Source: Pseudoalteromonas byunsanensis
GTDB taxonomy: Bacteria; Pseudomonadota; Gammaproteobacteria; Enterobacterales; Alteromonadaceae
Assembly (NCBI RefSeq): GCF_001854475.1
Contig: NZ_MNAN01000034.1
Location: 367,771-431,770 of the forward strand
Direction of reading: 5' to 3'
Length of the DNA: 64,000 nucleotides
The position numbers and the translations under genes were made by a program. The notes under the pieces are model-generated. The model searched no databases. It was not told the origin of the DNA and worked only from the letters and a program-made list of their open reading frames with translations. This document shows positions 8,294 through 17,508 of this stretch, one piece after another (positions within the stretch are counted from its first letter, which is position 1; the number at the start of each line of letters is the position of its first letter).

Positions 8294-9507
8294 TGCGCCC
8301 CATCAACTTGATTGAACCTATCACTGAGTACAAATGGTATCAAATACAACATTGGCCTTTATTAATGCTGGCGTTTCGACCGATGTTTTTATGTGCGGCT
8401 ATTTGGTCTGTGCTAAGTATCGCACTTTGGGCCGCAATGCTAGCTGGCGTCCTTAGCTGGCGCGCCGACACCCCCGCAACACTTTGGCATGCTCATGAAA
8501 TGATCTTTGCTTTTGCAGGCGCTGTTGCTACAGGTTTTTTGCTTACCGCCGCGCAGAACTGGACCAATGTCCCAAGTGTTAGCGGCTATAAACTCGGCTT
8601 ATTGGTGGTAATTTGGTGTCTCACCCGCGCCATATTTTTTGTTCAGCCAAACCTTGTTTGGTTAGTACTGATGGGGCAATTGGCCTTTTGGCTCGCCGCC
8701 ATCGCTTACCTGAGCACTATGTTGCTGCGTGCTAAATCTAAGAACAATTATATATTTATCTTCATTCTCGCTGCGCTTTGTACATTCAACTCACTGTTTT
8801 TATTATTAATTGAGCAAGGTGATTTTGCACTCGCGCGCTCGTTTAGCCAACTGGCAGTGTTGATGTTTATGTTACTGATTGGCGTCATCGGTGGTCGAGT
8901 GATCCCATTTTTTACCGCGCGAGGTTTAGCGCTTGATACGCAGGTGCGAACACCGAAACTTGACCGTCTATTGCTTTGGATAAGCCTCTTTGGCGTGGCC
9001 GGATTTGTACTCAGTGATGTATTTAAACTCTCGCTTAACCCTGGTTACTTGCTTGGCCTTGCAGCTTTGTTACACCTCACTCGCAGTGTACTGTGGTTTA
9101 AGCGTAAAGTGCTGAGCGTTCCACTGCTTTGGTCTTTACACCTTGGTTATGCCCTTGGTGCTATCGGTTTACTACTGCTGGCTGTCAGCTTTTTCAACCC
9201 CATTATTGCCTTTACCGATGCGCTGCATTTAATCACGCTCGGTGGTATTGGCTTGCTCATTATCGCCATGATGGCGCGAGTGTCATTGGGTCACACTGGT
9301 AGGCCGCTACAAGTCCGGCGCAGCATCAGTATTGCCTTTATAGCCGTTGCTTTGGCAGCGATATGCCGAGCGTTTCTCCCCAGTTTGATAAACCCACACC
9401 TAGCATGGCTGTACAGCGCTGCGCTGTGGTGTGCTGGTTTTACCTTATTTGTTCGTTACTACTTTACCGTGCTCACGCAAAAGCGTGTCGATGGTCGTCG
9501 TGGTTAA
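8293..9507 (+). CDS. nnrS: NnrS family protein
   Basis: About 404 residues with twelve or so hydrophobic segments. The NnrS signatures are visible: LAFRPMFL near the N-terminus, LWHAHEMIFAFAGAVATGFLLTA, IGGRVIPFFTARG and ALHLITLGGIG. NnrS is a heme- and copper-containing inner-membrane protein that protects metabolism from nitric oxide. The ATG at 8293 is chosen because GGAGGT precedes it; the open frame begins earlier at 8260. Second gene of the operon, followed by hmp after 18 nt. Confidence 0.92.
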   Translation: MRPINLIEPITEYKWYQIQHWPLLMLAFRPMFLCAAIWSVLSIALWAAMLAGVLSWRADTPATLWHAHEMIFAFAGAVATGFLLTAAQNWTNVPSVSGYKLGLLVVIWCLTRAIFFVQPNLVWLVLMGQLAFWLAAIAYLSTMLLRAKSKNNYIFIFILAALCTFNSLFLLLIEQGDFALARSFSQLAVLMFMLLIGVIGGRVIPFFTARGLALDTQVRTPKLDRLLLWISLFGVAGFVLSDVFKLSLNPGYLLGLAALLHLTRSVLWFKRKVLSVPLLWSLHLGYALGAIGLLLLAVSFFNPIIAFTDALHLITLGGIGLLIIAMMARVSLGHTGRPLQVRRSISIAFIAVALAAICRAFLPSLINPHLAWLYSAALWCAGFTLFVRYYFTVLTQKRVDGRRG

Positions 9508-9525
9508 TTTTTATTTGGAGTTTAT

Positions 9526-10689
9526 ATGTTATCTGAACGCACTATTTCGTTGGTTAAAAGCACCGTTCCTTTGTTAAGTGACGCAGGCACAGCTGTGACT
9601 GCTCACTTTTATCAGCGCATGTTTTCACACAATCCTGAGCTGAAAAACATTTTTAATATGACCAATCAGCACACGGGTAAGCAACAATTCGCGCTGTTTA
9701 ATGCCATCGCCGCCTACGCAACGCATATTGATAACCCACAGGTTTTACAAGATGCCATCGGCCGTATTAATCATAAGCATGTGAGTTTAAATATTCAGGC
9801 GGAGCATTACGACATTGTTGGGCACCACCTTATTGAGACTCTTAAAGAACTCGCACCTGAGCAATTTACACCAAAGATTGAACAAGCATGGCGTGAAGCC
9901 TATGGTTTTTTGGCGGATTTGTTTATCACCCAAGAAGAAGGGCTTTATCGCACCGTTGAGCAACAACACGGGGGGTGGCGAAATGGTCGTGAGTTTGTGA
10001 TTGCCAAACTTGTACAAGAATCAGAAAACGTGAAAAGCTTTTACCTTAAACCTTGCGATGAGCGTGCTATCAGCCACTACCAAGCGGGCCAGTTTATTGC
10101 TGTGAGCGTACAGCCTTCACAAAATGAGCATACGCAAATTCGCCAATACTCACTGTCACAATCGTCTAAACATGATCATTATCGCATTAGCGTAAAACGT
10201 GAAGGGTTGGTCTCAACTTATTTACACCAATTGGCTGTTGGCGATACCTTAACCCTTTACCCACCCGCTGGTGATTTTGTGCTGAAAAACACCACGAATG
10301 ACAAGGTGTTTGTTAGCGCAGGCGTGGGCATAACTCCCATGATGGCAATGCTAGAACAAGCGCTAACAAATGAAACTGAGGCTCGTCTGTCATTCATTCA
10401 TGCCTGTGTTGACCCGTCCCAGCACAGTTTTAAACAAGACATTGAGCAGCTCGCAGCGCAGCATTCAAACCTTGCCAAAGAAGTCTGGTATGAACACAGC
10501 GATAAAGGTGATAAAACCGGTCGAATCGAACTACAACAAAGTGCACTATCACTCCCCTATGAACATGGCGAGTTCTATCTGTGTGGCCCCAGCGCGTTTA
10601 TGGCGGCGATTAAGCAGCAGTTGCTGGCGCAGGGCGTCGCGTCAGAGCGAATTTTATATGAGGTGTTTGGGCCACATGAGAGTTTGTAA
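9526..10689 (+). CDS. hmp: flavohemoglobin, nitric oxide dioxygenase
   Basis: A 387-residue protein of standard Hmp length. The N-terminal globin domain (1-140) includes the proximal His in INHKHVSL. It is followed by an FAD-binding barrel with RQYSLSQS and an NAD-binding domain with SAGVGITPMMAML, FYLCGPSAFM and the C-terminal EVFGPH motif. It oxidises NO to nitrate with O2 and NAD(P)H in the cytoplasm. Last gene of the operon controlled by NorR. GGAG upstream of the ATG is the ribosome binding site. Confidence 0.96.
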   Translation: MLSERTISLVKSTVPLLSDAGTAVTAHFYQRMFSHNPELKNIFNMTNQHTGKQQFALFNAIAAYATHIDNPQVLQDAIGRINHKHVSLNIQAEHYDIVGHHLIETLKELAPEQFTPKIEQAWREAYGFLADLFITQEEGLYRTVEQQHGGWRNGREFVIAKLVQESENVKSFYLKPCDERAISHYQAGQFIAVSVQPSQNEHTQIRQYSLSQSSKHDHYRISVKREGLVSTYLHQLAVGDTLTLYPPAGDFVLKNTTNDKVFVSAGVGITPMMAMLEQALTNETEARLSFIHACVDPSQHSFKQDIEQLAAQHSNLAKEVWYEHSDKGDKTGRIELQQSALSLPYEHGEFYLCGPSAFMAAIKQQLLAQGVASERILYEVFGPHESL

Positions 10690-10717
10690 GCGCTCATCAC
10701 GTTAATGGGTAGCGCTT
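10688..10717. terminator. hairpin terminator after hmp
   Basis: AAGCGCT/AGCGCTT inverted repeat beginning at the hmp stop codon, 3' arm followed by TT. It lies between hmp and the convergent repeat-protein gene. Confidence 0.55.
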
Positions 10718-10731
10718 TTGCGCCACCCTAC

Positions 10732-13700
10732 TTACGCAGCATCATCGCTATCACCCAGCCCAAGTGCAGCAGCCAAGGTTTTAACGTCTTGGTGCTGTTC
10801 AAAAAACGCCACCACTGCCTGAATATGGCTCTGTTTTTCACCTTCAAATTGTTCAAGATAAGTGCGAATTTCAGCAAACTGCCAAGTAAGTTCAGCATCT
10901 GTAGGGGTAGCAGTAATAGCGGTAAAAACACTTGCAATGGATACATCATCTAGTAGATATTGAATAAATGCCAAAACGGCTAAATGCTGTTTGTTCGTGA
11001 TATAATGCTGTGCTCGCTCAATACGCTCACGCACCTGTTCAGGCGGCTCATGTAATAGTGCCATTTCGGCCGCATTGGCTAGCACATTAGCTAACACGCT
11101 TTTTATCTGCTCGTTTTGCGAATCTTTATACTGAGCAAATAGCAAATCAAAACTCTGAATTGCTGCATCCAGCTTCCCAAGCCGTCCCAGTGCCACCCCT
11201 TTATTCGACTTCGCTGAAGCAACTCGCAGTTTAATTTCTTCATTGTCTGAACTTTCAAAACGGGTGATGAGGGCATCATAAGTGTCGATTTCTTGCTCAT
11301 GCATTTCGAGCTGACCTTGAGCAACTCCTTTGTTTAACATGGCCATAGCAACGCGTTGCAGGATTTCTTCATTGTCTGAATTGTCAAAACGGCTAATAAG
11401 CTGCTCATAAGTGTCGATTTCTTGCTCATGCATTTTGAGCTGACCTTGAGTTATGCCTTTATTTAACATGGCCATAGCAGTTTGTTGCAGGACTTCTTTG
11501 TTGTCTGAATTGTCAAAACGGGTGATAAGTGCATCATAAGTGTCGATTGCCTGCTCATGCATTTCGAGCTGACCTTGAGTTATGCCTTTGTTTAACATGG
11601 CCATAGCAGTTTGTTGCAGGATTTCTTTGTTGTCTGAATTGTCAAAACGGGTAATAAGTTGCTCATAAGTGTCGATTGCCTGCTCATGCATTTCGAGCTG
11701 ACCTTGAGTTATACCTTTGTTTAACATGGCCATAGCAGTTTGATGCAGGATTTCTTCATTGTCTGAATTGTCAAAACGGGTAATAAGTGCGCCATAAGTG
11801 TCGATTGCCTGCTCATGCATTTTGAGCCGTCCCTGAGCGACTCCTTTATTAAACATGGCCATAGCAACTTGATGCAGGACTTCTTTGTTGTTTGAATTTC
11901 CAAAACGGCTAATAAGCTGCTCATAAGTGTCGATTGCCTGCTCATACATTTCGAGCTGACCTTGAGTTATGCCTTTATTTAACATGGCCATAGCAACGCG
12001 TTGCAGGATTTCTTCATTGTCTGAATTGTCAAAACGGCTAATAAGCTGCTCATAAGTGTCGATTTCTTGCTCATGCATTTTGAGCTGACCTTGAGTTATG
12101 CCTTTGTTTAACATGGCCATAGCAACGCGTTGTAAGACTTCTTCATTGTCTGAATTGTCAAAACGGGTGATGAGTGCATCATAAGTGTCGATTTTTTGCT
12201 CATGCATTTCGAGCTGACCTTGAGTTATTCCTTTATTAAACATGGCCATAGCAACGCGTTGTAAGACTTCTTCATCGTCTGAACTTTCAAAACGGGTGAT
12301 GAGTGCATCATAAGTGTCGATTGCCTGCTCATGCATTTCGAGCTGACCTTGAGTTATTCCTTTATTAAACATGGCCATAGCAACGCGTTGTAAGACTTCT
12401 TCATCGTCTGAACTTTCAAAACGGGTGATGAGTGCATCATAAGTGTCGATTGCCTGCTCATGCATTTCGCGCTGACCTTGAGTTATTCCTTTGTTTAACA
12501 TGGCCATAGCAACGCGTTGCAGGATTTCTTCATTGTCTGAATTGTCAAAACGGCTAATAAGCTGCTCATAAGTGTCGATTTCTTGCTCATGCATATTGAG
12601 CCGTCCCTGAGCAACTCCTTTATTACACATAGCCTTCACGACACGTAGTTGAATGTCTTCGTTGTTTGAATTTCCAAAACGGGTGATGAGTGCATCATAA
12701 GTTTCCATTTCCCGTTCATGCATTTCGAGCTGACCTTGAGTTATTCCTTTGTTTAACATGGCCATAGCAATTTGTTGCAGGATTTCTTCATTGTCTGAAT
12801 TGTCAAAACGGGTGATAAGTGCATCATAAGTTTCCATTTCCTGTTTATGTATTTCGCGCTGACCTTGAGTTATTCCTTTGTTTAACATGGCCATAGCAAC
12901 GCGTTGCAGGATTTCTTCATTGTCTGAATTGTCAAAACGGGTGATGAGTGCATCATAAGTGTCGATTGCCTGCTCATGCATTTCGAGCTGTCCCTGAGCG
13001 ACTCCTTTATTAAACATGGCCATAGCAACGCGTTGCAGGATTTCTTCATCGTCTGAATTTTCAAAACGGGTGATGAGTGCATCATAAGTGTCCATTTCCC
13101 GTTCATGCATTTCGAGCTGTCCCTGAGCGACCCCTTTATTAAACATGGCCATAGCAACTTGTTGCAGGACTTCTTCGTTGTTTGAATTTTCAAAACGGGT
13201 AATAAGCTGCTGATAAGTGTCAATAGCTTCCGCCGATAGCTTTAGCTCACCCAACGTCACACCTTTATTAAACATGGCGATGGAAACAAGTTCATCGGTG
13301 CTAGCACTTTTTGAAGATTTAAAGCGTGAAATTAATGTGTTATAGGTTTCTATTTCATTTTCAGGCTTTTTAAGTTTATGAAGGGTAAATGCTTTATTTA
13401 GTAACACTCTGGCAAACAATACATCGTCAACATCTTGATTCTTTGCAGCTGCAATTGCTTTGTTAAATAGCTCTAAGGCTTGTTGGTAGTCTTTCTTACC
13501 ATAACTTACCGAGGCAAGCTTAAATAACTCTTTGACGGTTGCCTGCTCTTTACTCACTGTTCGAGTACTGCGCTCAATGATGCGCAACGACTCAGGGTCT
13601 GGCTCCGTTTTCTCTACAATAGATTGCTGCACGTTTTCAAACGCTTCATCTATTTCCTGCTGTTTTGCTTGAATAAGTTGACGTGCTTCTTCAATATATT

Positions 13701-14265
13701 CCTTAAGTTCTGCAACCGACAAGTCAGCCTTCTTTAACCGCGCTTCTACCACATTCTTAGCTTTATCTATTATTTGCTCAGTGTGCTTTTCAATAAACGT
13801 ATCCATTTTCTCTTCGGCAACGTTCAGCGCTTCTTTTTTACTTTGTTTGTATACCACAACACCAATAAGGGTGATAAACAGAGCTAGCAGCGAAAACCAC
13901 CAACTAATCGAATCTTTTAAATCCGACGTTCTGCTATCAAAGCCATTGATGCGGGTATTATGGTTTTTCTCTTGCTCGGTAAACTGAGTTTGTAGATTGG
14001 CCAGTTGCGTTTTTAAACCTTGCTGAGCGCTTTGCAAAGCTTTTACATCACTCCCTTGTATTTGTTGCAACTTGAGTTGTTCATCAAGCCGCCCTAGTTG
14101 AATACGCACCTCAACCAGTTGCTCTCGCAGTACTTCGGTTTGTGCTGAAGTTAAATTTATGGGTGTTGATGTAGCGCTTGATTGCTGCACCACAGGGTTA
14201 TTTGCCATGCCTTTTTCTGGGAGTGAGAGCAACAACAAAAAAACAAGCAACAAAAAAGTACGCAT
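10732..14265 (-). CDS. exported/membrane TPR-like protein with about 18 units of 43 residues
   Basis: A 1177-residue protein. Signal peptide or anchor at 1-20, a Gln/Leu-rich coiled coil at about 40-110, a transmembrane helix at about 120-137 (WWFSLLALFITLIGVVV), another charged coiled coil to about 230, then helical repeats. About 18 consecutive 43-residue units follow the pattern DTYDALITRF, then EEILQRVAMAMLNKG; roughly 16 are nearly identical. The units resemble TPR/Sel1-type helix pairs with a conserved NKG turn. The C-terminal 120 residues are a unique helical cap. Probably a scaffold at the inner membrane. No enzyme domain is seen; monocistronic. Confidence 0.8.
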   Translation of the reverse strand: MRTFLLLVFLLLLSLPEKGMANNPVVQQSSATSTPINLTSAQTEVLREQLVEVRIQLGRLDEQLKLQQIQGSDVKALQSAQQGLKTQLANLQTQFTEQEKNHNTRINGFDSRTSDLKDSISWWFSLLALFITLIGVVVYKQSKKEALNVAEEKMDTFIEKHTEQIIDKAKNVVEARLKKADLSVAELKEYIEEARQLIQAKQQEIDEAFENVQQSIVEKTEPDPESLRIIERSTRTVSKEQATVKELFKLASVSYGKKDYQQALELFNKAIAAAKNQDVDDVLFARVLLNKAFTLHKLKKPENEIETYNTLISRFKSSKSASTDELVSIAMFNKGVTLGELKLSAEAIDTYQQLITRFENSNNEEVLQQVAMAMFNKGVAQGQLEMHEREMDTYDALITRFENSDDEEILQRVAMAMFNKGVAQGQLEMHEQAIDTYDALITRFDNSDNEEILQRVAMAMLNKGITQGQREIHKQEMETYDALITRFDNSDNEEILQQIAMAMLNKGITQGQLEMHEREMETYDALITRFGNSNNEDIQLRVVKAMCNKGVAQGRLNMHEQEIDTYEQLISRFDNSDNEEILQRVAMAMLNKGITQGQREMHEQAIDTYDALITRFESSDDEEVLQRVAMAMFNKGITQGQLEMHEQAIDTYDALITRFESSDDEEVLQRVAMAMFNKGITQGQLEMHEQKIDTYDALITRFDNSDNEEVLQRVAMAMLNKGITQGQLKMHEQEIDTYEQLISRFDNSDNEEILQRVAMAMLNKGITQGQLEMYEQAIDTYEQLISRFGNSNNKEVLHQVAMAMFNKGVAQGRLKMHEQAIDTYGALITRFDNSDNEEILHQTAMAMLNKGITQGQLEMHEQAIDTYEQLITRFDNSDNKEILQQTAMAMLNKGITQGQLEMHEQAIDTYDALITRFDNSDNKEVLQQTAMAMLNKGITQGQLKMHEQEIDTYEQLISRFDNSDNEEILQRVAMAMLNKGVAQGQLEMHEQEIDTYDALITRFESSDNEEIKLRVASAKSNKGVALGRLGKLDAAIQSFDLLFAQYKDSQNEQIKSVLANVLANAAEMALLHEPPEQVRERIERAQHYITNKQHLAVLAFIQYLLDDVSIASVFTAITATPTDAELTWQFAEIRTYLEQFEGEKQSHIQAVVAFFEQHQDVKTLAAALGLGDSDDAA
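11225..13250 (-). repeat. tandem 129-bp coding repeats, about 16 copies
   Basis: DNA repeat encoding the 43-residue units. Runs such as CATAAGTGTCGATTGC and AACATGGCCATAGCAA recur every 129 bp, and adjacent copies at about 12230-12480 are almost identical. Copy-number change by recombination is likely. Not a CRISPR: no short repeats with unique spacers, and the frame is open throughout. Confidence 0.9.
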
Positions 14266-14616
14266 TGAAGATCCTTATCTAATTGGCTTTATTTCGCAAA
14301 TAAGTTGATAAAAGCTCAGTAAATTTAACGTAATTATTATCTATGCACCAGATATAACACTCAAATACATATTTTGCCTGTCGTTTATTATTAGCCATTC
14401 AAACACGAAATCTCCCGCCTGAGGCTTTAACGCGTTATTTTCTTAGTATGTAAAGGGCCTTGACAACTGTCAAAATTAACAGGTTCAGCCTCCTTCCTAG
14501 AATACACCGGTGATGTCTGAAAAGGGAGTTTCAGCGTTGTTAGAAGCCCAAGATTGAATCGGTATGAAGCTGATAGGGATACATATCAGCCTAGATAATA
14601 GATTTACTGGTAAATG
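14266..14616. other. 351-bp intergenic region
   Basis: No gene seen. It holds small inverted repeats: TTGACA-AC-TGTCAA (14460-14473), CTGAAA/TTTCAG (14517-14534) and GCTGATA/TATCAGC (14569-14590). The last lies just after the stop of the lipoprotein gene on the minus strand and may help end its transcript. The left part should hold the promoter of the repeat-protein gene. Confidence 0.5.
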
Positions 14617-15534
14617 CTAGCGCGTACCAGACAACCAGTGCATCACATTCAGTAAAAACTGCTCATTTTGCTCAGCTTCTGGAGATACAACCCCCATTTT
14701 TTTACCGGTTGGTAAATAGACTTGCGAGGTAAACATCGCCGCTTCTGCGAATACCGCAACTCGACCTTTGCCAAGTTCTAATACCGCGCCCTGAGACCAG
14801 CCGCCGATCGCCTGCTTTTTGGTATCTTGATTGATAACGAACGGTTTGTCTGGCACCAACGCCCACGCACCTTGAGGCAGTTGTAACAAAGACACTGCTT
14901 TATCAGGTGCTTTGAACGCATCGCCACCCAAGGTCCTGACTTGGCTTATTTGTTTTGATGCCACAGGTCCATCGGTGATCTCGTGACTTTTTAGCAATTG
15001 GTTATCGGTGTTATAGGTGACTTCCTGTACATGGCCGTTAACAAACTCAAACCCAAAGGCCTGCGCCAGTGGTTCAATCGCTTTGGGAAAGGGTATATGG
15101 TCAGCAATTAGCAACAAAGCGCCACCTTGCTTCACCCACAGCTGTAAAGTATCTACTTCTTTTTGCGTAAACGCGCTGTGAAATGGGCCATCCCAGTTAC
15201 GACTATTATCTTTGTGCAGTGCATTGGCTATGACCAGCACATCAACATCTTTTAAACTGTCAGAGGTAAAGGCTTTTTTACCCTGCTTAAGTGTGTAACC
15301 GTCGCTTTTCAAAACCTGTACAAAAGGCTTGTAACGTCCCGTTGCGGTATGAAAGTTATAGTGAGCTTGGTCAAGTACCACCACGGGGCTTTGTTCATCA
15401 TTAAAGGTAACAGTGGTATTTTTGGGAATAAAGTCGGGGTCTGCCTGCTGAGGTAAACCATCATTGCTGTCACAACCAACTAGGTTAAATATCAATACAC
15501 CAAACAGTAACCGTTTTAATATCGCCACAACCAT
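14617..15534 (-). CDS. lipoprotein with DUF4350/glutamine-amidotransferase-like fold
   Basis: A 305-residue protein. The N-terminal hydrophobic segment ends in a lipobox LVGC (Cys about 21). The body has VVVLDQAHYN, DVLVIANALH, LQLWVKQGGALLLIADH and GRVAVFAEAAMFTSQ. These resemble the class-I glutamine-amidotransferase-like fold (DUF4350/ThuA-like) that binds small ligands. No Cys-His-Glu catalytic triad is apparent, so hydrolase activity is not expected. Likely anchored in the outer or inner membrane and facing the periplasm. GTG codons just after the annotated ATG are alternative starts closer to an ideal distance from AAGGA. Confidence 0.65.
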   Translation of the reverse strand: MVVAILKRLLFGVLIFNLVGCDSNDGLPQQADPDFIPKNTTVTFNDEQSPVVVLDQAHYNFHTATGRYKPFVQVLKSDGYTLKQGKKAFTSDSLKDVDVLVIANALHKDNSRNWDGPFHSAFTQKEVDTLQLWVKQGGALLLIADHIPFPKAIEPLAQAFGFEFVNGHVQEVTYNTDNQLLKSHEITDGPVASKQISQVRTLGGDAFKAPDKAVSLLQLPQGAWALVPDKPFVINQDTKKQAIGGWSQGAVLELGKGRVAVFAEAAMFTSQVYLPTGKKMGVVSPEAEQNEQFLLNVMHWLSGTR

Positions 15535-15616
15535 GTCCTTTTATTATTTAATGGCACCACCATAGCGTATCGCGCGTTTAGCGAGAATCGGTTTTATGTA
15601 TATTTTTGTAAGTGCT

Positions 15617-16312
15617 CTAGTTACGCAAATTCTTCCACAAGGTTTTCAGCACCTGTGTCAAATGAACAGGAATTATCACAAACAGCGCTTTGCCCTTGTG
15701 AAATTCGGGGTTCACTTGGCAGTAGTATTTGATCTCAGCCTTATCGCTATTTTTAAGCGTTTCTAATTCCTGTTGCGAATAATTGCTCACTCTGTTGACT
15801 GACACCAAACAACGCAGCATGTTAGCACCACTTACCTCACCGCCTGAGTTAAATTGCTCAAATATCCCGATTGGGGCTTGATGCGCAAAGTGTGGCCAAA
15901 TTATGGCTGTTTTCTTGGCAATCGCGCGATACATCGCGGGGCTGAGCATGGTATCGGCATAATAATGCTTGCGCCAAGGCTTTTTCAGCCAACAAAGAAC
16001 GCTATGCACAATTGAAAATACAAATGTATTACCACCGTTACGGTAGTGAGGTAAAAACGCAGCAGATGCGCCAATAACAGTGATATCAAGCTCATGACTG
16101 AAGGTCAATAAACAGTATCCAACTAGTTTATTATCGACATAATATAAACGCAGTTTGCGCTCAAATGGCTCGTCGCTATCAAAATATTTGGCAAGATATT
16201 GCTCAGGCGCAATGTTGGCAAAGCTTGCCGCTATGATGTCTGATATATCACTGCGTTGAACTTGAGTTAACCACTGTTTCGTTTGGGTGAGATCCCTTGT
16301 TGTCAATGTCAT
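15617..16312 (-). CDS. conserved hypothetical protein, possible GNAT-like fold
   Basis: A 231-residue cytoplasmic protein. The stretch RLYYVDNKLVGYCLLTF followed by a strand-helix segment (ASAAFLPHYRNGGNTFVFSIVHSVL) has the rhythm of an acetyltransferase core (beta4, pyrophosphate loop RNGGN, helix), but the canonical Q/RxxGxG/A motif is imperfect. I do not assign a substrate. It stands alone between two minus-strand genes. Confidence 0.5.
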   Translation of the reverse strand: MTLTTRDLTQTKQWLTQVQRSDISDIIAASFANIAPEQYLAKYFDSDEPFERKLRLYYVDNKLVGYCLLTFSHELDITVIGASAAFLPHYRNGGNTFVFSIVHSVLCWLKKPWRKHYYADTMLSPAMYRAIAKKTAIIWPHFAHQAPIGIFEQFNSGGEVSGANMLRCLVSVNRVSNYSQQELETLKNSDKAEIKYYCQVNPEFHKGKALFVIIPVHLTQVLKTLWKNLRN

Positions 16313-16510
16313 TGTAGTAGGTTATTCCTGACCTAAAAGCGGGTATCAAAAGTTACCCACAACATGGTTTAATTTGCTATTTTTATCAATCTTCAAAACA
16401 GTACTCTGACTGTGCTGAGGCCTGAAATTATAGTTTACCTGATAAATGGGGAAGGAGTGCAACCAATACTTGCTGGTACATTTTAGTTGCAACAAGAGCT
16501 TAATAGCCTG

Positions 16511-16558
16511 AAAAAACCGTGAGCAACGGTGTTAAATGGCTGGCTTACGCGCCAGCCA
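16511..16558 (-). terminator. terminator of the small peptide gene
   Basis: Two hairpins follow the peptide gene on the minus strand: a perfect 8-bp stem TGGCTGGC/GCCAGCCA with 6-nt loop (16537-16558), then ACCGT/ACGGT (16516-16530) followed on the minus strand by a six-T run. A strong rho-independent arrangement, typical of a separately expressed short transcript. Confidence 0.75.
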
Positions 16559-16569
16559 ACGTCAACATC

Positions 16570-16746
16570 CTACATTTTATTTTTTGCTTCTGTAGGCAGC
16601 TCACAGAACATCCAACTACCACAACCAAATTGACCTGCTCGACTGTAATAAATACCACCAGCAACCTGTGGTGTCATTTCCTGTTGTAATTTATGTGAGT
16701 CATTCGACAAGTTTTTAATTTTCTTTTTATTGAGTTTTAGTTTCAT
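16570..16746 (-). CDS. 58-residue peptide resembling a double-glycine RiPP precursor
   Basis: An ATG at 16746 preceded by AAGGA at normal spacing opens a 58-codon frame ending in TAG at 16572-16570. The leader is Lys/Leu-rich (MKLKLNKKKIKNL), like leaders of class I lanthipeptide or GG-type natural product precursors. It ends in TPQVAGG, a plausible double-glycine cleavage site near residue 32. The remaining part contains GQFGCGSWMFCEL with two Cys and several Ser/Thr/Tyr. A terminator follows and there is no convincing overlapping gene. No modification enzyme or C39 peptidase is nearby, so the maturation system, if any, is elsewhere. It may instead be an unmodified secreted peptide. Confidence 0.6.
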   Translation of the reverse strand: MKLKLNKKKIKNLSNDSHKLQQEMTPQVAGGIYYSRAGQFGCGSWMFCELPTEAKNKM

Positions 16747-16958
16747 CACTTATTCCTTTTTTAAAAAAGTCTGAAAAATTGCAGACCTCCCATATTAAAA
16801 TGAAACGCTCACAAACTCGCCCGACATAACTTGCAGTTGGCAAGAGGTGTAATACATGTATGTCGTTATTCAAATCTTAAGCGTCATTATGTATTTATCA
16901 TTTGAGTATGTTAGATTGCTAAAAAATAAATGATTTGAGCAATTAAGGGGCATCACCT

Positions 16959-17447
16959 ATGAATAAATCCGTTTTATCTGGCGCAGTAAAGAAGATACTC
17001 GTGGTTTGCATGGGTAACATTTGCCGCTCTCCTACTGGTGAAGCGGTGCTCAAACACAAACTTACACAAGCACAGCTAGATATTACTGTCGATTCGGCTG
17101 GCACCATTGCCTACCATCAGGGTAATCCTCCCGACAAACGTAGTGTTGCTGCGGGGGAAAAGCGTGGATATAACTTTAGCGGTATGACGGCCAGACAAGT
17201 CAAACCCCAAGATTTCACTGATTTTGATTTGATCCTAGCCGCGGATAAAGCCAACCTAGCTGACTTAATGGCGCTTTGCCCTACACAACACCAACATAAG
17301 ATAATGTTATTTCTGGATTTTTCTGACGGAGAATCCGGCGAGGTCCCTGATCCATACTATGGCAGTGGCGATGGTTTTGAAATGGTACTAGACCTCATTG
17401 AGAACGCTTGTGACCAGTTAATTAATGAACTTCAAAAAAGAACCTAA
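16959..17447 (+). CDS. low molecular weight protein-tyrosine phosphatase
   Basis: A 162-residue cytosolic enzyme. The P-loop CX5R is present as Cys17-Met-Gly-Asn-Ile-Cys-Arg23-Ser, and the general-acid DP motif as DPYYG near residue 130. It uses a cysteinyl-phosphate intermediate to dephosphorylate phosphotyrosine. The usual partners (wzc/wza capsule genes, or ars genes) are absent, so the substrate is open. AAGGGG upstream of the ATG is the ribosome binding site, and a strong terminator follows. Confidence 0.92.
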   Translation: MNKSVLSGAVKKILVVCMGNICRSPTGEAVLKHKLTQAQLDITVDSAGTIAYHQGNPPDKRSVAAGEKRGYNFSGMTARQVKPQDFTDFDLILAADKANLADLMALCPTQHQHKIMLFLDFSDGESGEVPDPYYGSGDGFEMVLDLIENACDQLINELQKRT

Positions 17448-17473
17448 ATAACCGTTTATTTTTCTCGCCACAT

Positions 17474-17508
17474 GCGGGGTCTTATGGTAAATATACCGCC
17501 CCGTTTTT
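17474..17508 (+). terminator. terminator after the phosphatase gene
   Basis: CGGGG/CCCCG stem with an inner GGTA/TACC pairing, followed by TTTTT. It ends exactly where the next reading frame begins. Confidence 0.8.

Noticed and set aside
11225..13250. Regular repeats that could be mistaken for a CRISPR array.
   Set aside because: The period is 129 bp with no unique spacers, and it is one open reading frame of helical repeats.
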